DNA of 64,000 nt from JASLZO01 sp965247995. Its GTDB lineage: Bacteria > Chloroflexota > Dehalococcoidia > UBA6926. The notes beneath the pieces are model-generated. The model saw only the letters and a list, made by a program, of their open reading frames with translations. It was not told the origin of the DNA and did no database searches. Position 1 is the stretch's first letter; each line of letters begins with the position of its first letter. Positions 9,096 through 18,900 of this stretch are shown in pieces. The stretch is taken from contig OZ252041.1 of assembly GCA_965247995.1 (NCBI GenBank), positions 868,001 through 932,000 of the forward strand, written 5' to 3'. The translations under genes and the position numbers were made by a program.

Positions 9096-10172
9096 ATGAC
9101 GGCGGGAGACCACCGGATCCGCGCACACCTCGAACAGGTCGAGGACTCCGTCCTTTCCCCATACGCGCAGCGAAGCGCGGCGTCGCGCGGACGGGAGCGC
9201 GCCGAGGATCCGTCGTTCATGCGGACGGCGTTCATGCGAGACCGGGACCGGATCGTGCATTCGAAGGCGTTCCGGCGGCTGAAGCACAAGACGCAGGTGT
9301 TCATCAGCCCGGTGGGCGACCACTATGTAACGCGGCTGACGCACACGATCGAGGTGGCACAGATCGCGCGGTCGATCAGCCGGGCGCTCCGATTGAACGA
9401 GGACCTGACCGAGGCTATCGCGCTTGGGCACGACCTGGGGCATACGCCGTTTGGACACCTGGGCGAGGCGTTCTTGGACGATCGCCTAACCGGGGGATAC
9501 CGCCACGCGGAGCAGAGTCTCCGAATTGTGGAGCGGTTGGAGAAGGACGGCGCCGGTCTGAACCTGACTTGGGAGGTCCGCCATGGGATGGCGCACCACT
9601 CGAAGGGCCGGCACGAGTTGTACGAAGCGCCCGAGACCGAGGACCGGCTGACGCTGGAGGCCCAGGTCGTTCGGCTCAGTGACGCGATCGCGTATGTGAA
9701 CCATGACCTTCTGGATGCCGTTCGGGCTGGCGTGTTGACTGAGGAACAGGCGCCGGAGTCGGTGCAGCGTGTGCTGGGCCGACGCCACTCCGAGCGGTTG
9801 AACGCGTTGATCGGCGACGTGGTGGAGACCTCGTGGGCGGCGTCCGGAGCGGTCGACGGCGAGCCGGCGATCCGCATGAGCGAGGCGGCCGGGGCGGCGG
9901 CGTCGGAACTCCGCGACTTCTTGTTCAACCGCGTTTACGAGCGGCCGAACCCAGCGGCGACCGAGGCGATCGAGACGCTCGGGGCGTTGTGGGAGGCGTT
10001 CACGAGTGATCCAGGGCTGATCCCGCCTGGGTACGCGGAACCGGGTGCGTCGGGCGAGCGGCGGGCCGCCGATTACCTCAGCGGGATGACGGACCGGTTT
10101 GCGGAACGGACCGCCGAGGCTCTCCGGAGCGGGCGGCCATCGACGCTCGAGTTGGTAGGAGCACCGCTCTGA
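9096..10172 (+). CDS. dgt: dGTP triphosphohydrolase-like protein
   Basis: A 358-residue HD-domain enzyme that hydrolyses deoxynucleoside triphosphates to nucleoside and tripolyphosphate. The N-terminal RDRDRIVHSKAFRRLKHKTQ is the family signature. The metal-binding HD residues are H83, H112 and D113 in TRLTHTIEVAQIA and ALGHDLGHTPFGHLGE. Length fits the short bacterial dGTPase-like subgroup. Its stop overlaps the dnaG start by one base (TGATG), so the two are translationally coupled; a dgt-dnaG-rpoD order is recurrent in several bacterial phyla and links nucleotide pools with replication initiation. Confidence 0.93.
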   Translation: MTAGDHRIRAHLEQVEDSVLSPYAQRSAASRGRERAEDPSFMRTAFMRDRDRIVHSKAFRRLKHKTQVFISPVGDHYVTRLTHTIEVAQIARSISRALRLNEDLTEAIALGHDLGHTPFGHLGEAFLDDRLTGGYRHAEQSLRIVERLEKDGAGLNLTWEVRHGMAHHSKGRHELYEAPETEDRLTLEAQVVRLSDAIAYVNHDLLDAVRAGVLTEEQAPESVQRVLGRRHSERLNALIGDVVETSWAASGAVDGEPAIRMSEAAGAAASELRDFLFNRVYERPNPAATEAIETLGALWEAFTSDPGLIPPGYAEPGASGERRAADYLSGMTDRFAERTAEALRSGRPSTLELVGAPL

Positions 10173-12061
10173 TGACCGTGGTCGACGACGTCAAGGCACG
10201 CGTCGACCTTGTCGAGTTGGTGGAGTCATACCTCCCGCTCCAGAAGGCGGGGAGGATCTTCAAGGCGCGATGTCCATTCCACACGGAGAAGACGCCCTCT
10301 TTTGTGGTGTACCCGGAGACGGGGACGTGGCGCTGTTTCGGGCAGTGCGGGACGGGCGGCGATGCGTTTGCCTTCGTCCAGAAGAAGGAGAACCTGACGT
10401 TCGGCGAGGCGCTGCGACGGTTAGGTGATCACGTGGGTGTGACGGTAGAGCCTCCACGGGCGCGGGACGAAGAGGCGGAGAAGCAGCGCGAACGGGCGGG
10501 GACGCTGCTGGACGCGGCCCGCGACTACTTCCACCGGATCTTGGTGTACTCGCCCGCCGGCGAGGAGGCGCGATGGTACCTGACGTCACGCGGGATCACG
10601 GAGGCATCGATCACGGGCTTCCATTTGGGGTTGAGCCCGAACGGGCGCGAGGTGCTGAAGCACCACCTGCGAGACCTGGGGCACTCGGAAGAGGACATGG
10701 TGACGGCCGGCGTGCTGGTCCAGCGCGACGACGAGGAGGCCCCGGCGGTCGACCGGTTCCGAGGCCGGTTGATGTTCCCGATCACGGACCAGCGTGGGAC
10801 GACGGTCGGTTTCGGCGCGCGGGCGTTGGACGCCGGGACGCAGCCGAAGTATCTGAACTCTCCCCAGACGCCGCTCTTCGACAAGAGCGGCATTCTCTAT
10901 GGGTTGGACTTCGCGATGGAGTCGGTGCGGTCGAGCGGACGGGTGGTGTTGGTCGAGGGTTACATGGATGTAATCCAGGCCCACCAAGCGGGGTTCACGG
11001 ACGTGGTGGCGGTGATGGGAACGTCGCTGACAGAGCGGCAGGTGAACCTGGTCCGGCGGTCGGCGCGGCAGTATGCGCTGGCGTTGGACCCGGACGCCGC
11101 AGGTGAGGAGGCGACGCGACGGAGCCTCGAGAGCGCATGGCGGCTGTTCCAACGGGTGGTCGTGCGGGTGCCGGGGAGCGGGCCGGTGGCGATCCGGCAG
11201 GAGACGCCCGACCTGAGGATTATTTCGCTGCCGGAAGGGCGAGACCCGGACGACGTGATCCGGGGAGACCGTGACGAATGGGAGCGGCGCGTCGATGAGG
11301 CGACGCCGATCCTGGAGTATTTGATCCAGTGGGAGGCATCGCGTGAGGACGCGTCGTCGAACGCCGGAAAACTTGTGGTGGCAGACCGGATCTTCCCGCT
11401 GATATCCGCATTGGAGAACCCGTTCGAGCAGGACACTGCGTATTCGAAACTGTCGACAGCGCTTGGCGTGGAGCGGAGCGCATTGGAAGCCGCGGTGGGG
11501 CGCCCAACAAGGCTACGGCCGCGGCGGGCGCGACAGGTGGCCGCTGCGCCGGACCCGGAGACGCAACCTTCGGCGGCACCGATCGACCCTCCGCGCGGGG
11601 AGCCGATCGAGGAGCACCTCCTAGGCTTGGTCCTGACCCGGACGAGCGAGGCGTGGACGGTGTGGGAAGAGGAGGACCTCCCGGCGCTGCCGATGGAGTG
11701 CTTCCACGACCCGCAGAACGCGGACCTTTGGCGGGTGTTGACCGAGGGCGGTGCGGTGGAGGAAGCGGAAGCGTTGGTGGGGTCTCACGCGGAGTGGTTG
11801 CGAAACGCGCTTACGATGCCGTTGGAGCGTCGCGATCTGGGCCGCGCGTTGGGGGACCTGGTGGGACGCCTGCTGGAACGGCACCTCAGGGAGCAGGAAT
11901 TAGAGGCGGCGCTCGCGGTGACCGAGTCCGACAGCACGGTCGAGTCCGCGGACGACGAGGACGCGGTGCCGCTGGACGACGAGACGCGTCGTCAATTCAT
12001 CGAACGCACGGAGCATTTGCGCGGGTTGCAGCGCAGCCCGCCGGGGCGGCAGCGTCGTTGA
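10172..12061 (+). CDS. dnaG: DNA primase
   Basis: A 629-residue primase that makes RNA primers for DNA replication. The N-terminal CHC2 zinc ribbon is complete: C34, H37, C55, C59 in RCPFHTEKTPSF and GTWRCFGQCG. The catalytic TOPRIM domain follows, with VLVEGYMDVIQAHQAG at about residues 258-274 and ALDPDAAGEEATRR at about 305. The C-terminal part (about 460-629) would be the helicase-binding domain and is more divergent. Length is normal. It is coupled to dgt upstream and is followed 66 bases later by the primary sigma factor, the classical macromolecular synthesis arrangement. Confidence 0.96.
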   Translation: MTVVDDVKARVDLVELVESYLPLQKAGRIFKARCPFHTEKTPSFVVYPETGTWRCFGQCGTGGDAFAFVQKKENLTFGEALRRLGDHVGVTVEPPRARDEEAEKQRERAGTLLDAARDYFHRILVYSPAGEEARWYLTSRGITEASITGFHLGLSPNGREVLKHHLRDLGHSEEDMVTAGVLVQRDDEEAPAVDRFRGRLMFPITDQRGTTVGFGARALDAGTQPKYLNSPQTPLFDKSGILYGLDFAMESVRSSGRVVLVEGYMDVIQAHQAGFTDVVAVMGTSLTERQVNLVRRSARQYALALDPDAAGEEATRRSLESAWRLFQRVVVRVPGSGPVAIRQETPDLRIISLPEGRDPDDVIRGDRDEWERRVDEATPILEYLIQWEASREDASSNAGKLVVADRIFPLISALENPFEQDTAYSKLSTALGVERSALEAAVGRPTRLRPRRARQVAAAPDPETQPSAAPIDPPRGEPIEEHLLGLVLTRTSEAWTVWEEEDLPALPMECFHDPQNADLWRVLTEGGAVEEAEALVGSHAEWLRNALTMPLERRDLGRALGDLVGRLLERHLREQELEAALAVTESDSTVESADDEDAVPLDDETRRQFIERTEHLRGLQRSPPGRQRR

Positions 12062-12127
12062 CGACACGAGTATTTACGAGGACGGACTCAGGGGCTTCGG
12101 TCGCGCAATCAGGTTCGAGGAGGAAGT

Positions 12128-13651
12128 ATGTCCTGGCAGGCTGGTGTAACGAACTTCAATAAGGACTCGCAACAGGCGGGGCAGGTGCGGGTGACGGAGG
12201 ACGGCGTAGTGACGCTGGACCCGGCAGCCGCAGCGGACCTGATCGGCGTGCTGCCGCAGTTGGCGCCGCGCCGTGGCGAGACCCAGGACTGGCCGACTCA
12301 AGAGGAGTGGGCGGAGGCGCGGAAGCTGGAGCAAGAGGCTGAGGCTGAGGCCGCGCTCGAGGCGGACACGGACTCGATGGACGATCCGGTGCGGATGTAC
12401 CTGCGGGAGATCGGCCGAGTCGACCTACTGAACGCTCGCCAGGAAAAGACGTTGGCGCGCCAGACGGAGGGGTGGAAGGAGCTTCAAACGTTGGAGCGAG
12501 GCTTCCATGAGCGGACGGGCCGCCCGCCGCGCATTCCGGACCTGGCGACACACTTGCTGGAGCGGTTGACGCCGTACAGCGACATCTGCGACATGCTGAC
12601 CTTCCAGATGGAACTGGAGGAGCCGATCAGCATCCTGTTGATGAAGGAGGACCCGGAGGTCGCGAAGCTGATCGACGTGGAGATGCACCACGAGATGGCC
12701 GCGGAATGGGCTGAGCGGCTGCAGCGGGAGCAGGAAGAGGTGGAGCGCGAGATCACGCGCATGTCGCTGTACCGGTGGCTGCTGCCGACTCCGGTGCTGC
12801 AGTCGACGGACCCGAACCTCCGGATCCACGGGATCCAGGAGTTTCTGGAAGAGACCGACCTGTCCGCATCGGTGCGGTCGGTCGAGCGGGAGTGTTGGAC
12901 GTATTTGGCACAGATCCGGCGCGATGGGGAGCGTGCGCAGCGCCAGTTGATCGAGGCGAACCTGCGGCTGGTGGTGAGCGTGGCGAAGAAGTACATCGGT
13001 CGCGGGATGGGGCTGTTGGACCTGATTCAGGAGGGCAACATCGGGCTCATCCGGGCGGTCGAGAAGTTCGACTACCGGAAGGGGTACAAGTTCTCGACGT
13101 ACGCGACGTGGTGGATCCGGCAGGCGATTACGCGGTCGATCGCGGACCAGGCGCGGACGATCCGGATACCGGTGCATATGGTCGAGACGATCAACAAGTT
13201 GCTCCGCGAGAACCGGCGGTTGGTGCAGGACCTCGGTCGGGAGCCGACGACCGAAGAGATCGCGAACGAGATGGAGATCACGCCGGAGCGGGTCCGCGAG
13301 ATCCTGAAGATTTCGCAGGAGCCGGTGAGCCTGGAGACGCCGATTGGCGAGGAGGAAGATTCCCACCTCGGCGACTTCATCGAGGACCGGACGGCGCTTG
13401 CGCCGGCGGACGCGGCTTCGTACCAGCTATTGAAGGAGCAGATCAGCGACGTGCTGCACACGCTGAGCGCCCGGGAGCGCCGCGTCCTGCAGCTGCGGTT
13501 CGGACTGGAAGACGGACGGAGCCGAACGCTGGAAGAGGTCGGTCGAGAGTTCAGCGTGACGCGAGAGCGGATCCGGCAGATCGAAGCGAAGGCGTTGCGG
13601 AAGCTCCGGCACCCGACGCGGAGCCGCCGCCTGAAGGACTTCTTGAGCTAA
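12128..13651 (+). CDS. rpoD: primary RNA polymerase sigma-70 factor
   Basis: A 507-residue principal sigma factor. Region 1.2 begins at DPVRMYLREIG (about residue 87). It is followed by a non-conserved insertion of about 150 residues, then region 2 from QLIEANLRLVVSVAKKYIG (about 273) through the GLLDLIQEGNIGL and YATWWIRQAITRSIADQAR signatures, region 3 (PTTEEIANEM), and the helix-turn-helix of region 4, VTRERIRQIEAKALRKLRHP, at the end. A strong ribosome-binding site, AGGAGGAAG, ends one base before the ATG region at 12128. The stop overlaps the convergent DUF192 gene by four bases. Its presence indicates consensus-type TTGACA/TATAAT promoters, and such promoters are seen at 47045 and 49043. 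Confidence 0.96.
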   Translation: MSWQAGVTNFNKDSQQAGQVRVTEDGVVTLDPAAAADLIGVLPQLAPRRGETQDWPTQEEWAEARKLEQEAEAEAALEADTDSMDDPVRMYLREIGRVDLLNARQEKTLARQTEGWKELQTLERGFHERTGRPPRIPDLATHLLERLTPYSDICDMLTFQMELEEPISILLMKEDPEVAKLIDVEMHHEMAAEWAERLQREQEEVEREITRMSLYRWLLPTPVLQSTDPNLRIHGIQEFLEETDLSASVRSVERECWTYLAQIRRDGERAQRQLIEANLRLVVSVAKKYIGRGMGLLDLIQEGNIGLIRAVEKFDYRKGYKFSTYATWWIRQAITRSIADQARTIRIPVHMVETINKLLRENRRLVQDLGREPTTEEIANEMEITPERVREILKISQEPVSLETPIGEEEDSHLGDFIEDRTALAPADAASYQLLKEQISDVLHTLSARERRVLQLRFGLEDGRSRTLEEVGREFSVTRERIRQIEAKALRKLRHPTRSRRLKDFLS

Positions 13652-14346
13652 GCGCCTACACGGCTTAGGTCCTCGGTCGGCTCGGCGACGGGTCCGGCGA
13701 GGTTGGTCAGGTCGATGACGTCGCTGATCTTGATTTCCAGTTCGCTGGCGAGTCCGGCGTTGACTTCGAGCGCGTACCGGGCGGGACCAGCGGAGGGGTA
13801 GCGGCGGAGCAAGGACACGGGCGTGCCCGGTTCCGGTTGCATGGTGTGCACGCTGACGACGACCCCGCTCGTATCGAGGTAGACGAGGTCGAGCGGGATG
13901 AGCGTGTCGCGCATCCAGAAGGTGCGGACGCGCTCGTCCGGGAAGATGAACAGCATTCCGGCGTCCTGATCGAGGTGTTCTCGGCCCGAGAGTCCAATCG
14001 TGTGCTGGTCACGGGTGCGCGCGAGTTCCAAGCGGATGGTGCGGCCGGCTACGACAAGCGTGGGTTGCGGCGCTGGGATGGGTGTGGCGGTCGGTGTCGG
14101 GATGGGGGTCGGTGTCGGTGACTGAGTCGGTCCCGAGGCGGCTGGCGGGACGACGAAAGGCGCTGGGGCCTGCGGCTGCGGTGTTACAACAACGTGGGTC
14201 GTGGGAGGCGTCGGCGTCAGGTCCAGCCGAGCCGGCGGCGACGCGGTGGATGTCGGCACGGGTACGGTCCCGCGACAGGCGAGCGCCATCGATGCCGCGG
14301 CAAGCACCAGGAGCACGACCAGAGATGCCAAACGCCGGCTGCGCAT
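13648..14346 (-). CDS. DUF192-domain lipoprotein
   Basis: A 232-residue exported protein. I chose ATG 14346 (MRSRRLASLVVLLVLAAA) because it begins directly with a signal peptide ending in a lipobox-like ALAC; an upstream in-frame start at 14430 would add 28 hydrophilic residues. A Pro/Thr-rich linker (about residues 28-105) precedes the DUF192 domain. That domain shows the family pattern LELARTRDQHTIGLSGRE, GMLFIFPDERVRTFWMRDT, IPLDLVYLD and ALEVNAG. DUF192 proteins are small beta-rich exported proteins of unknown function. The tail overlaps convergently with rpoD. Confidence 0.85.
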   Translation of the reverse strand: MRSRRLASLVVLLVLAAASMALACRGTVPVPTSTASPPARLDLTPTPPTTHVVVTPQPQAPAPFVVPPAASGPTQSPTPTPIPTPTATPIPAPQPTLVVAGRTIRLELARTRDQHTIGLSGREHLDQDAGMLFIFPDERVRTFWMRDTLIPLDLVYLDTSGVVVSVHTMQPEPGTPVSLLRRYPSAGPARYALEVNAGLASELEIKISDVIDLTNLAGPVAEPTEDLSRVGA

Positions 14347-14410
14347 GCCTTCACGGTAGCCAGGTCGGTCGTTCATTAGATACGCGCGCGGGCGGCTGGC
14401 AGTTGCGGGG

Positions 14411-15112
14411 TCAGCGACGGACGTCTGCAAGATCGTGTCCCGCTGCGGCGACGTGAGCGAGGCGAGTTGGAAGCGGGACGCGGAACTTGGGGGCGCAGGC
14501 GAGCGACCACTTGATGGCGTTGGGCAGCGAGATGCGGTGGCCTATGGAGACAAAGATGGGGGTGACGGCTGGGCGGGTCCGCACGGCTGCGCCGATGCGC
14601 TGGCCATGGTGGACGAGGGGTTTCCAGGAGCCGCGGTCTGCATCGGGCGGTTGGTGTGAGCCGACGAGCCGTGACTTGGCGCAACCGATGGTTGGGATGT
14701 CCGTCATGAGGCCGAGGTGGCAGGCAAGTCCGAAGCGTCGTGGGTGGGGGGCGAGTCCCTGCCCGTCGACGAGGAGGAGGTCCGGCGGTCGTTGCAGCTC
14801 GGCGAGGGCGTTGCCGAGGACCGGGGCCTCGCGGAAGGAGAGGAGGCCCGGGATGTAGGGGAATTGTGGGGTGTCTTCGGCCGTGGCGACCTCGGCGACT
14901 TCGAGATCAGGGAAGGTAAGGACGACAGCTGCGCCGCAGACGAGGCCTGTGTCAGGGTCCGGTGGCGAGAGGTCGACGCCGGCGACGGTGCGGACTGCGC
15001 GAGGTCTGAGGGTCCCGGTCGTGACGACGCGGGGAGCGAGGCGCCGCTGGATTTCGACGGCATCGGCGGGAGTGAGGTCTTGGTTCCAGGGGTGGAGTTG
15101 TTGTATTCGCAT
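14411..15112 (-). CDS. nfi: endonuclease V
   Basis: A 233-residue repair endonuclease that nicks DNA near deaminated bases (hypoxanthine). Start ATG 15112 gives MRIQQLHPWNQDLTPADAVEIQ, matching the usual N-terminus; a longer frame to 15241 would run into the tRNA gene. Conserved parts are TVAGVDLS (catalytic Asp), FPYIPGLLSFREAPVLGNAL, the DLLLVDGQGLAPHPRRFGLACHLG block with catalytic DGQG, and PTIGCAKSRLVG. Length agrees with the family (220-240). It is transcribed away from the tRNA-Pro gene that marks the left border of the giant-gene insertion. Confidence 0.93.
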   Translation of the reverse strand: MRIQQLHPWNQDLTPADAVEIQRRLAPRVVTTGTLRPRAVRTVAGVDLSPPDPDTGLVCGAAVVLTFPDLEVAEVATAEDTPQFPYIPGLLSFREAPVLGNALAELQRPPDLLLVDGQGLAPHPRRFGLACHLGLMTDIPTIGCAKSRLVGSHQPPDADRGSWKPLVHHGQRIGAAVRTRPAVTPIFVSIGHRISLPNAIKWSLACAPKFRVPLPTRLAHVAAAGHDLADVRR

Positions 15113-15205
15113 CGCGCTGGACCGCGTAGGGAAGGGTCGTTGTCTGTGTATTATGCGGAGCGTCGGCGCGTCGTCATGTGGCGGGGCGGGCGGCACGAGG
15201 GGTCC

Positions 15206-15292
15206 GTCGGGGTGTAGCGCAGTCCGGAAGCGCACCTGCATGGGGTGCAGGGGGTCCCCGGTTCAAATCCGGGCACCCCGACCAGTTTTGGG
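15206..15292 (+). repeat. left copy of the 87-base direct repeat (attL-like)
   Basis: This repeat covers the whole intact tRNA-Pro gene plus two bases before and eight after it (GTTTTGGG). It recurs at 30920-31006 with three or four differences by direct reading: one base shorter in the variable region, an inserted A in the T-stem and a C-to-A change in the acceptor stem. The only gene between the copies is the 5,003-codon surface protein. The layout resembles the two borders of an island integrated at a tRNA gene. Confidence 0.8.
15208..15284 (+). tRNA. tRNA-Pro (anticodon GGG)
   Basis: A 77-base cloverleaf can be drawn by hand: acceptor CGGGGTG pairs with CACCCCG; the D-stem is GCGC/GCGC; the anticodon stem CCTGC/GCAGG encloses the loop ATGGGGT with anticodon GGG; the variable loop has five bases; the T-stem CCCGG/CCGGG encloses TTCAAAT. 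CCA is encoded at the 3' end. All stems are fully paired, so this copy should be functional. It reads proline codon CCC (and CCU by wobble). Confidence 0.95.
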
Positions 15293-15919
15293 ATTGGGTG
15301 CGGACCAGGGCCTGGGCCAAGCGAGCCGGTGAGGGATTAAAGGGTCGAGACGATGTCCAGGCAGGCTTGCCTGTACGGGTCGTTCGTAGCCGAGCATCAC
15401 CCGCGCGACTCCTACGAAGCTGGAGGCGCCATTCCGGCGGCGTGCTGCCAGTGTCCTGGCAAGACCGGCTGGTTGAAGCTGTATGATCCAGCGTTGTTTC
15501 GTGGGCGATGCCCTCGTAACATCAAACATACAGGACATCCACCAAAGGTGTTCTTATTAAACGCACGAAGATTGCCACAATACGCTTGTTTCATTGCACT
15601 CAAGGTGATTTGTATTCTTTCGCCGTATAGACTTCACAACGCAGCTTGACTAATTCCCCAAGTGTGGGTCGTCAACCGATGCAAAAGCCACCACGTATCT
15701 GTCTATAAATGGTCCCGGACTGAAAGATGGGATCACTAACCAAGCCTAGCATCTCTCAATTGTCAGGTAGTGAATTATGTATCGATTGTTCCTGATCTTC
15801 GGATTGTTGTAGGGTAAGTAGGCTGCGTGCGCAGCTCGGTTGTACTGCGCACCGGGTGTCAAGTCAGCGTGGGCGGCGCACGCCGCCCACGAACGCCTTA
15901 AGGAGGCGGCACATCTTCG
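15293..15919. other. intergenic segment between tRNA-Pro and the giant gene; A+T-richer than surroundings
   Basis: No convincing gene is present. A 98-codon open frame at 15353-15649 lacks family resemblance and a ribosome-binding site. Bases about 15500-15800 are visibly richer in A and T than the neighbouring genome (runs such as ATCAAACATACAGG and TTCTTATTAAACG), which suggests foreign DNA or a long regulatory leader. The only structured element I see is the perfect inverted repeat at 15869-15890. Confidence 0.6.
15869..15890 (+). promoter_or_regulatory. perfect 10-base inverted repeat just upstream of the giant gene
   Basis: GTGGGCGGCG at 15869-15878 and CGCCGCCCAC at 15881-15890 can form a very stable hairpin (10 pairs, two-base loop, or 9 pairs with four). 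No T-run follows, so it does not look like an intrinsic terminator. It ends 9 bases before the AAGGAGG ribosome-binding sequence (15899-15905) of the giant gene, so it could modulate translation or mRNA stability, or be a dyad operator. Function is inferred only. Confidence 0.5.
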
Positions 15920-18900
15920 ATGCGGTCTAGCTCCCGGTCCCAGAGATTAGCCATCGCGGCGATGGTCGCTGTCTTGGCCTTGCTGTCGGGGTCCACCATC
16001 CCGTTGACGACGTCTGCGCAGAGTGAGGCCGCCCCGGAGCAGCCATCCGGGCTGTCCACCGAGGCCGGCGACACCCAGGTGAGGTTGAGCTGGGAGGACC
16101 CCGACGATTCGACGATAGACAAGTACCAGCTTTGGCAGATTGCCGAAAGGGCAACGCTCACTGCCGCCAACACCGATTTGGACGATCAGTTCGGGAATTC
16201 TGTCGCGGTGGCCGGCGACGCGGCAGTGGTCGGGATGCCCGGGGACGACGACACTCAGAACAACTCCGGGGCAGTTCTCGTGTTCACCCGTGATTCCAAT
16301 GGCGACTGGAGCCAGGCGGCGAAGCTCAAAGCCGGCGATGCCGGAGCGGATGATAACTTCGGCACTTCTGTCGCGCTGGACGGTAACACTATGGTCGTAG
16401 GCGCGTTCTGGGACGATGACAACGGCTCGCAGTCCGGCTCGGTCTATGTATTCACCGAGCCCACCGGCGGCTGGGGCGACTGGGACTCCCTGAATGACCT
16501 TGCCAAGGCCGCTTTGACGGCCAAGATCGTCCCCGCCGGCGTCGCTGCGGGCGACGAGTTCGGACGTTCCGTGGCGGTGGACGATAGCACTGGGACCATC
16601 GTGGCCGGGGCATGGCACGACGGCAGCAACGAAGGTTCGGCCTACGTCTTCACCGAACCCACCGGCGGCTGGAGCGGCTGGGGCACCTTGACTGACCCTG
16701 CCAAGGCCAATTTGACGGCCACGCTCACCGCCTCCAACGCTGCGGCGAACGACTACTTCGGCCATTCCGTGGCAGTGGACGATGACACCGTTCTGATTGG
16801 GGCGAGCGGGAGAGACGGCGGCAAAGGCGCGGTGTACGTGTTTACCAAGCCGGAGACCGACGACGGTTGGACCGGCGACTTAGATATCGATACTGGTGAC
16901 GCGACAAAGCTCACCGCCGGCGATGGCGCTGACAACGATTTTTTGGGTGCTTCCGTAGCGATCGACGATGGCACCGCCGTGATCGGGGCGATCGGGGATG
17001 GCGCGAACGAAGACGACGGCGACAACACCAATGACCTCACCAATGCCGGTTCGGCTTACGTTTTCATCGAAGGTCCTAACGGGTGGAGTCAGGCGGCCAA
17101 GCTCACCGCCTCCGACCGCGAGGTCGATGCCCGAGACGACAGCCAGTTTGGGATTTCCGTAGCGGTGAGCGGTGACATCGTCGTTGTCGGGGCGGACGGA
17201 GTCGACCAAAGCGCCACCGAGACCAATTTCGGTGCGGCCTACGTCTTCACCAAGCCCGCCACCGGCTGGGCCGACAATACCGAGACGGCCAAGCTCACCG
17301 CCTCCGACCGCAACACGAACCACGATTTCGGCTCTTCCGTCGCAATAGACGGTGACACGGTCGTGGTTGGAGCGGAGGGAAAGGACAGCGGCGAAGGCGC
17401 GGCCTACGTGTTCGACATCGTGGACTGGGAAGACATCGCCGATAGTGACGCGGCGACCACGTCCTACATCGTGACCGGTCTGACCAACGACATCGACCAC
17501 ACCTTCCGGGTGCGCGCGGTGGACGGCACCGAAGCCAGCGATCCGTCCGTCTCCGTGGCAGGGACCCCGAAGGCGGCCTCCTACGTTCCGGTCAAACTCT
17601 TAAACTTTTCCGCCGCGCAGACTGGCGACGGTGAGGTGGAGTTGACGTGGGACGCGCACCGCTACCCGCTGACCGTCAGTGGTTATGAGTACAAGCAAGA
17701 TAGTGGCGATTGGAACGCCATCACGGGGAGCGATTCCAGCACCCATTCCCATACCGTCACTGGCCTGACCAAGGACACCGCGTACACCTTCGCTATACGC
17801 GCCGTCAACGGCGCCGGTTCAACTGAGTCCGACTCCAGGTCCGTAACAATAATCGGACAGCCGACGAAGCCCGACTCATTCACCGCCGTCGCGGGCGACG
17901 AACAGGTGTGGCTTGGCTGGAGAAGCCCCGCAGATTTCACCATATCCGGGTACGAGTACCAGCAAAAGACCGGGGGCGACTTCAGCGACGATTGGACCTC
18001 CATTCCCGGGAGCAGGTCCGGGACCACCTTCTATATCGTGACCGGCCTGACCAACGACACGTCCTACACGTTCCGGGTCCGCGCCGTGAACGCCGCGGGA
18101 GGAAGCGATGCGTCCGTCGAGAAGCCCGCGACGCCGGGGGAGGCGTCTTCGGCCCCGGGCGTACCCGAAGGCTTTGCCGCCAGACAGATCGGCGACGGCC
18201 AAGTGGAGTTGACGTGGGAGGCGAGTTCCAACCCGTTGAACGTCACCGGTTACGAGTTCAGACAGAACAACGGCTCTTGGACCACCATCTCCGGGAGCGA
18301 TTCCCGCACCGTCTCCCATTCCTTCACTGGCCTGACCCAGGACGTCACGTACACCTTCCGGGTCCGCGCCGTCAATAACTCCAGCAATGGCGTCTCCTCC
18401 GGCGCCGAGTCCGTGATTGTCGTCGCCGAACCGAAAGCGCCGACCGATCTCGCCGCCAAAGCGGGCGACACCCAGGTGGGGCTGACCTGGAAGGACCCCT
18501 TTTATGCGTCCATAGCCAAATATCAGATCTTCCAGTTCCCTGAGAGCGTCACCAAGCTGATCTCCAGCGACCGCGATGACGGAGACGAGTTAGGGTTTTC
18601 GGTCGCCGTGGACGGTGACACCCTGGTGATTGGGGCCCTCGGGGACGACGACACCAAGAATCTATCCGGTTCGGCCTACGTATTCACCAGGGTTGCCGGC
18701 GGCTGGACCCAGGCGGGCAAGCTCACCGCCAGCGATCCCAAGGTGGATGCCGGCTTCGGGCATGCGGTCGCAGTGCATGGTGACACCATCGTCGTTGGAG
18801 CGTACGAGGACGACCTCGGAACAAAGACTGATGCTGGTGCGGCGTACGTCTTCACCAAGTTCGGCGGCGTCTGGGGCAACGCTCCGGTCTCAGGAGATCA

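Noticed and set aside
15178..15486. Open frame reading through the tRNA with the peptide GVAQSGSAPAWGAG
   Set aside because: This is a translation of the tRNA gene itself; the same peptide appears at the second tRNA copy (30841-31140) for the same reason.
15353..15649. 98-codon open frame in the leader of the giant gene
   Set aside because: No ribosome-binding site, no family resemblance, and it spans the A+T-rich segment with biased composition; probably chance.
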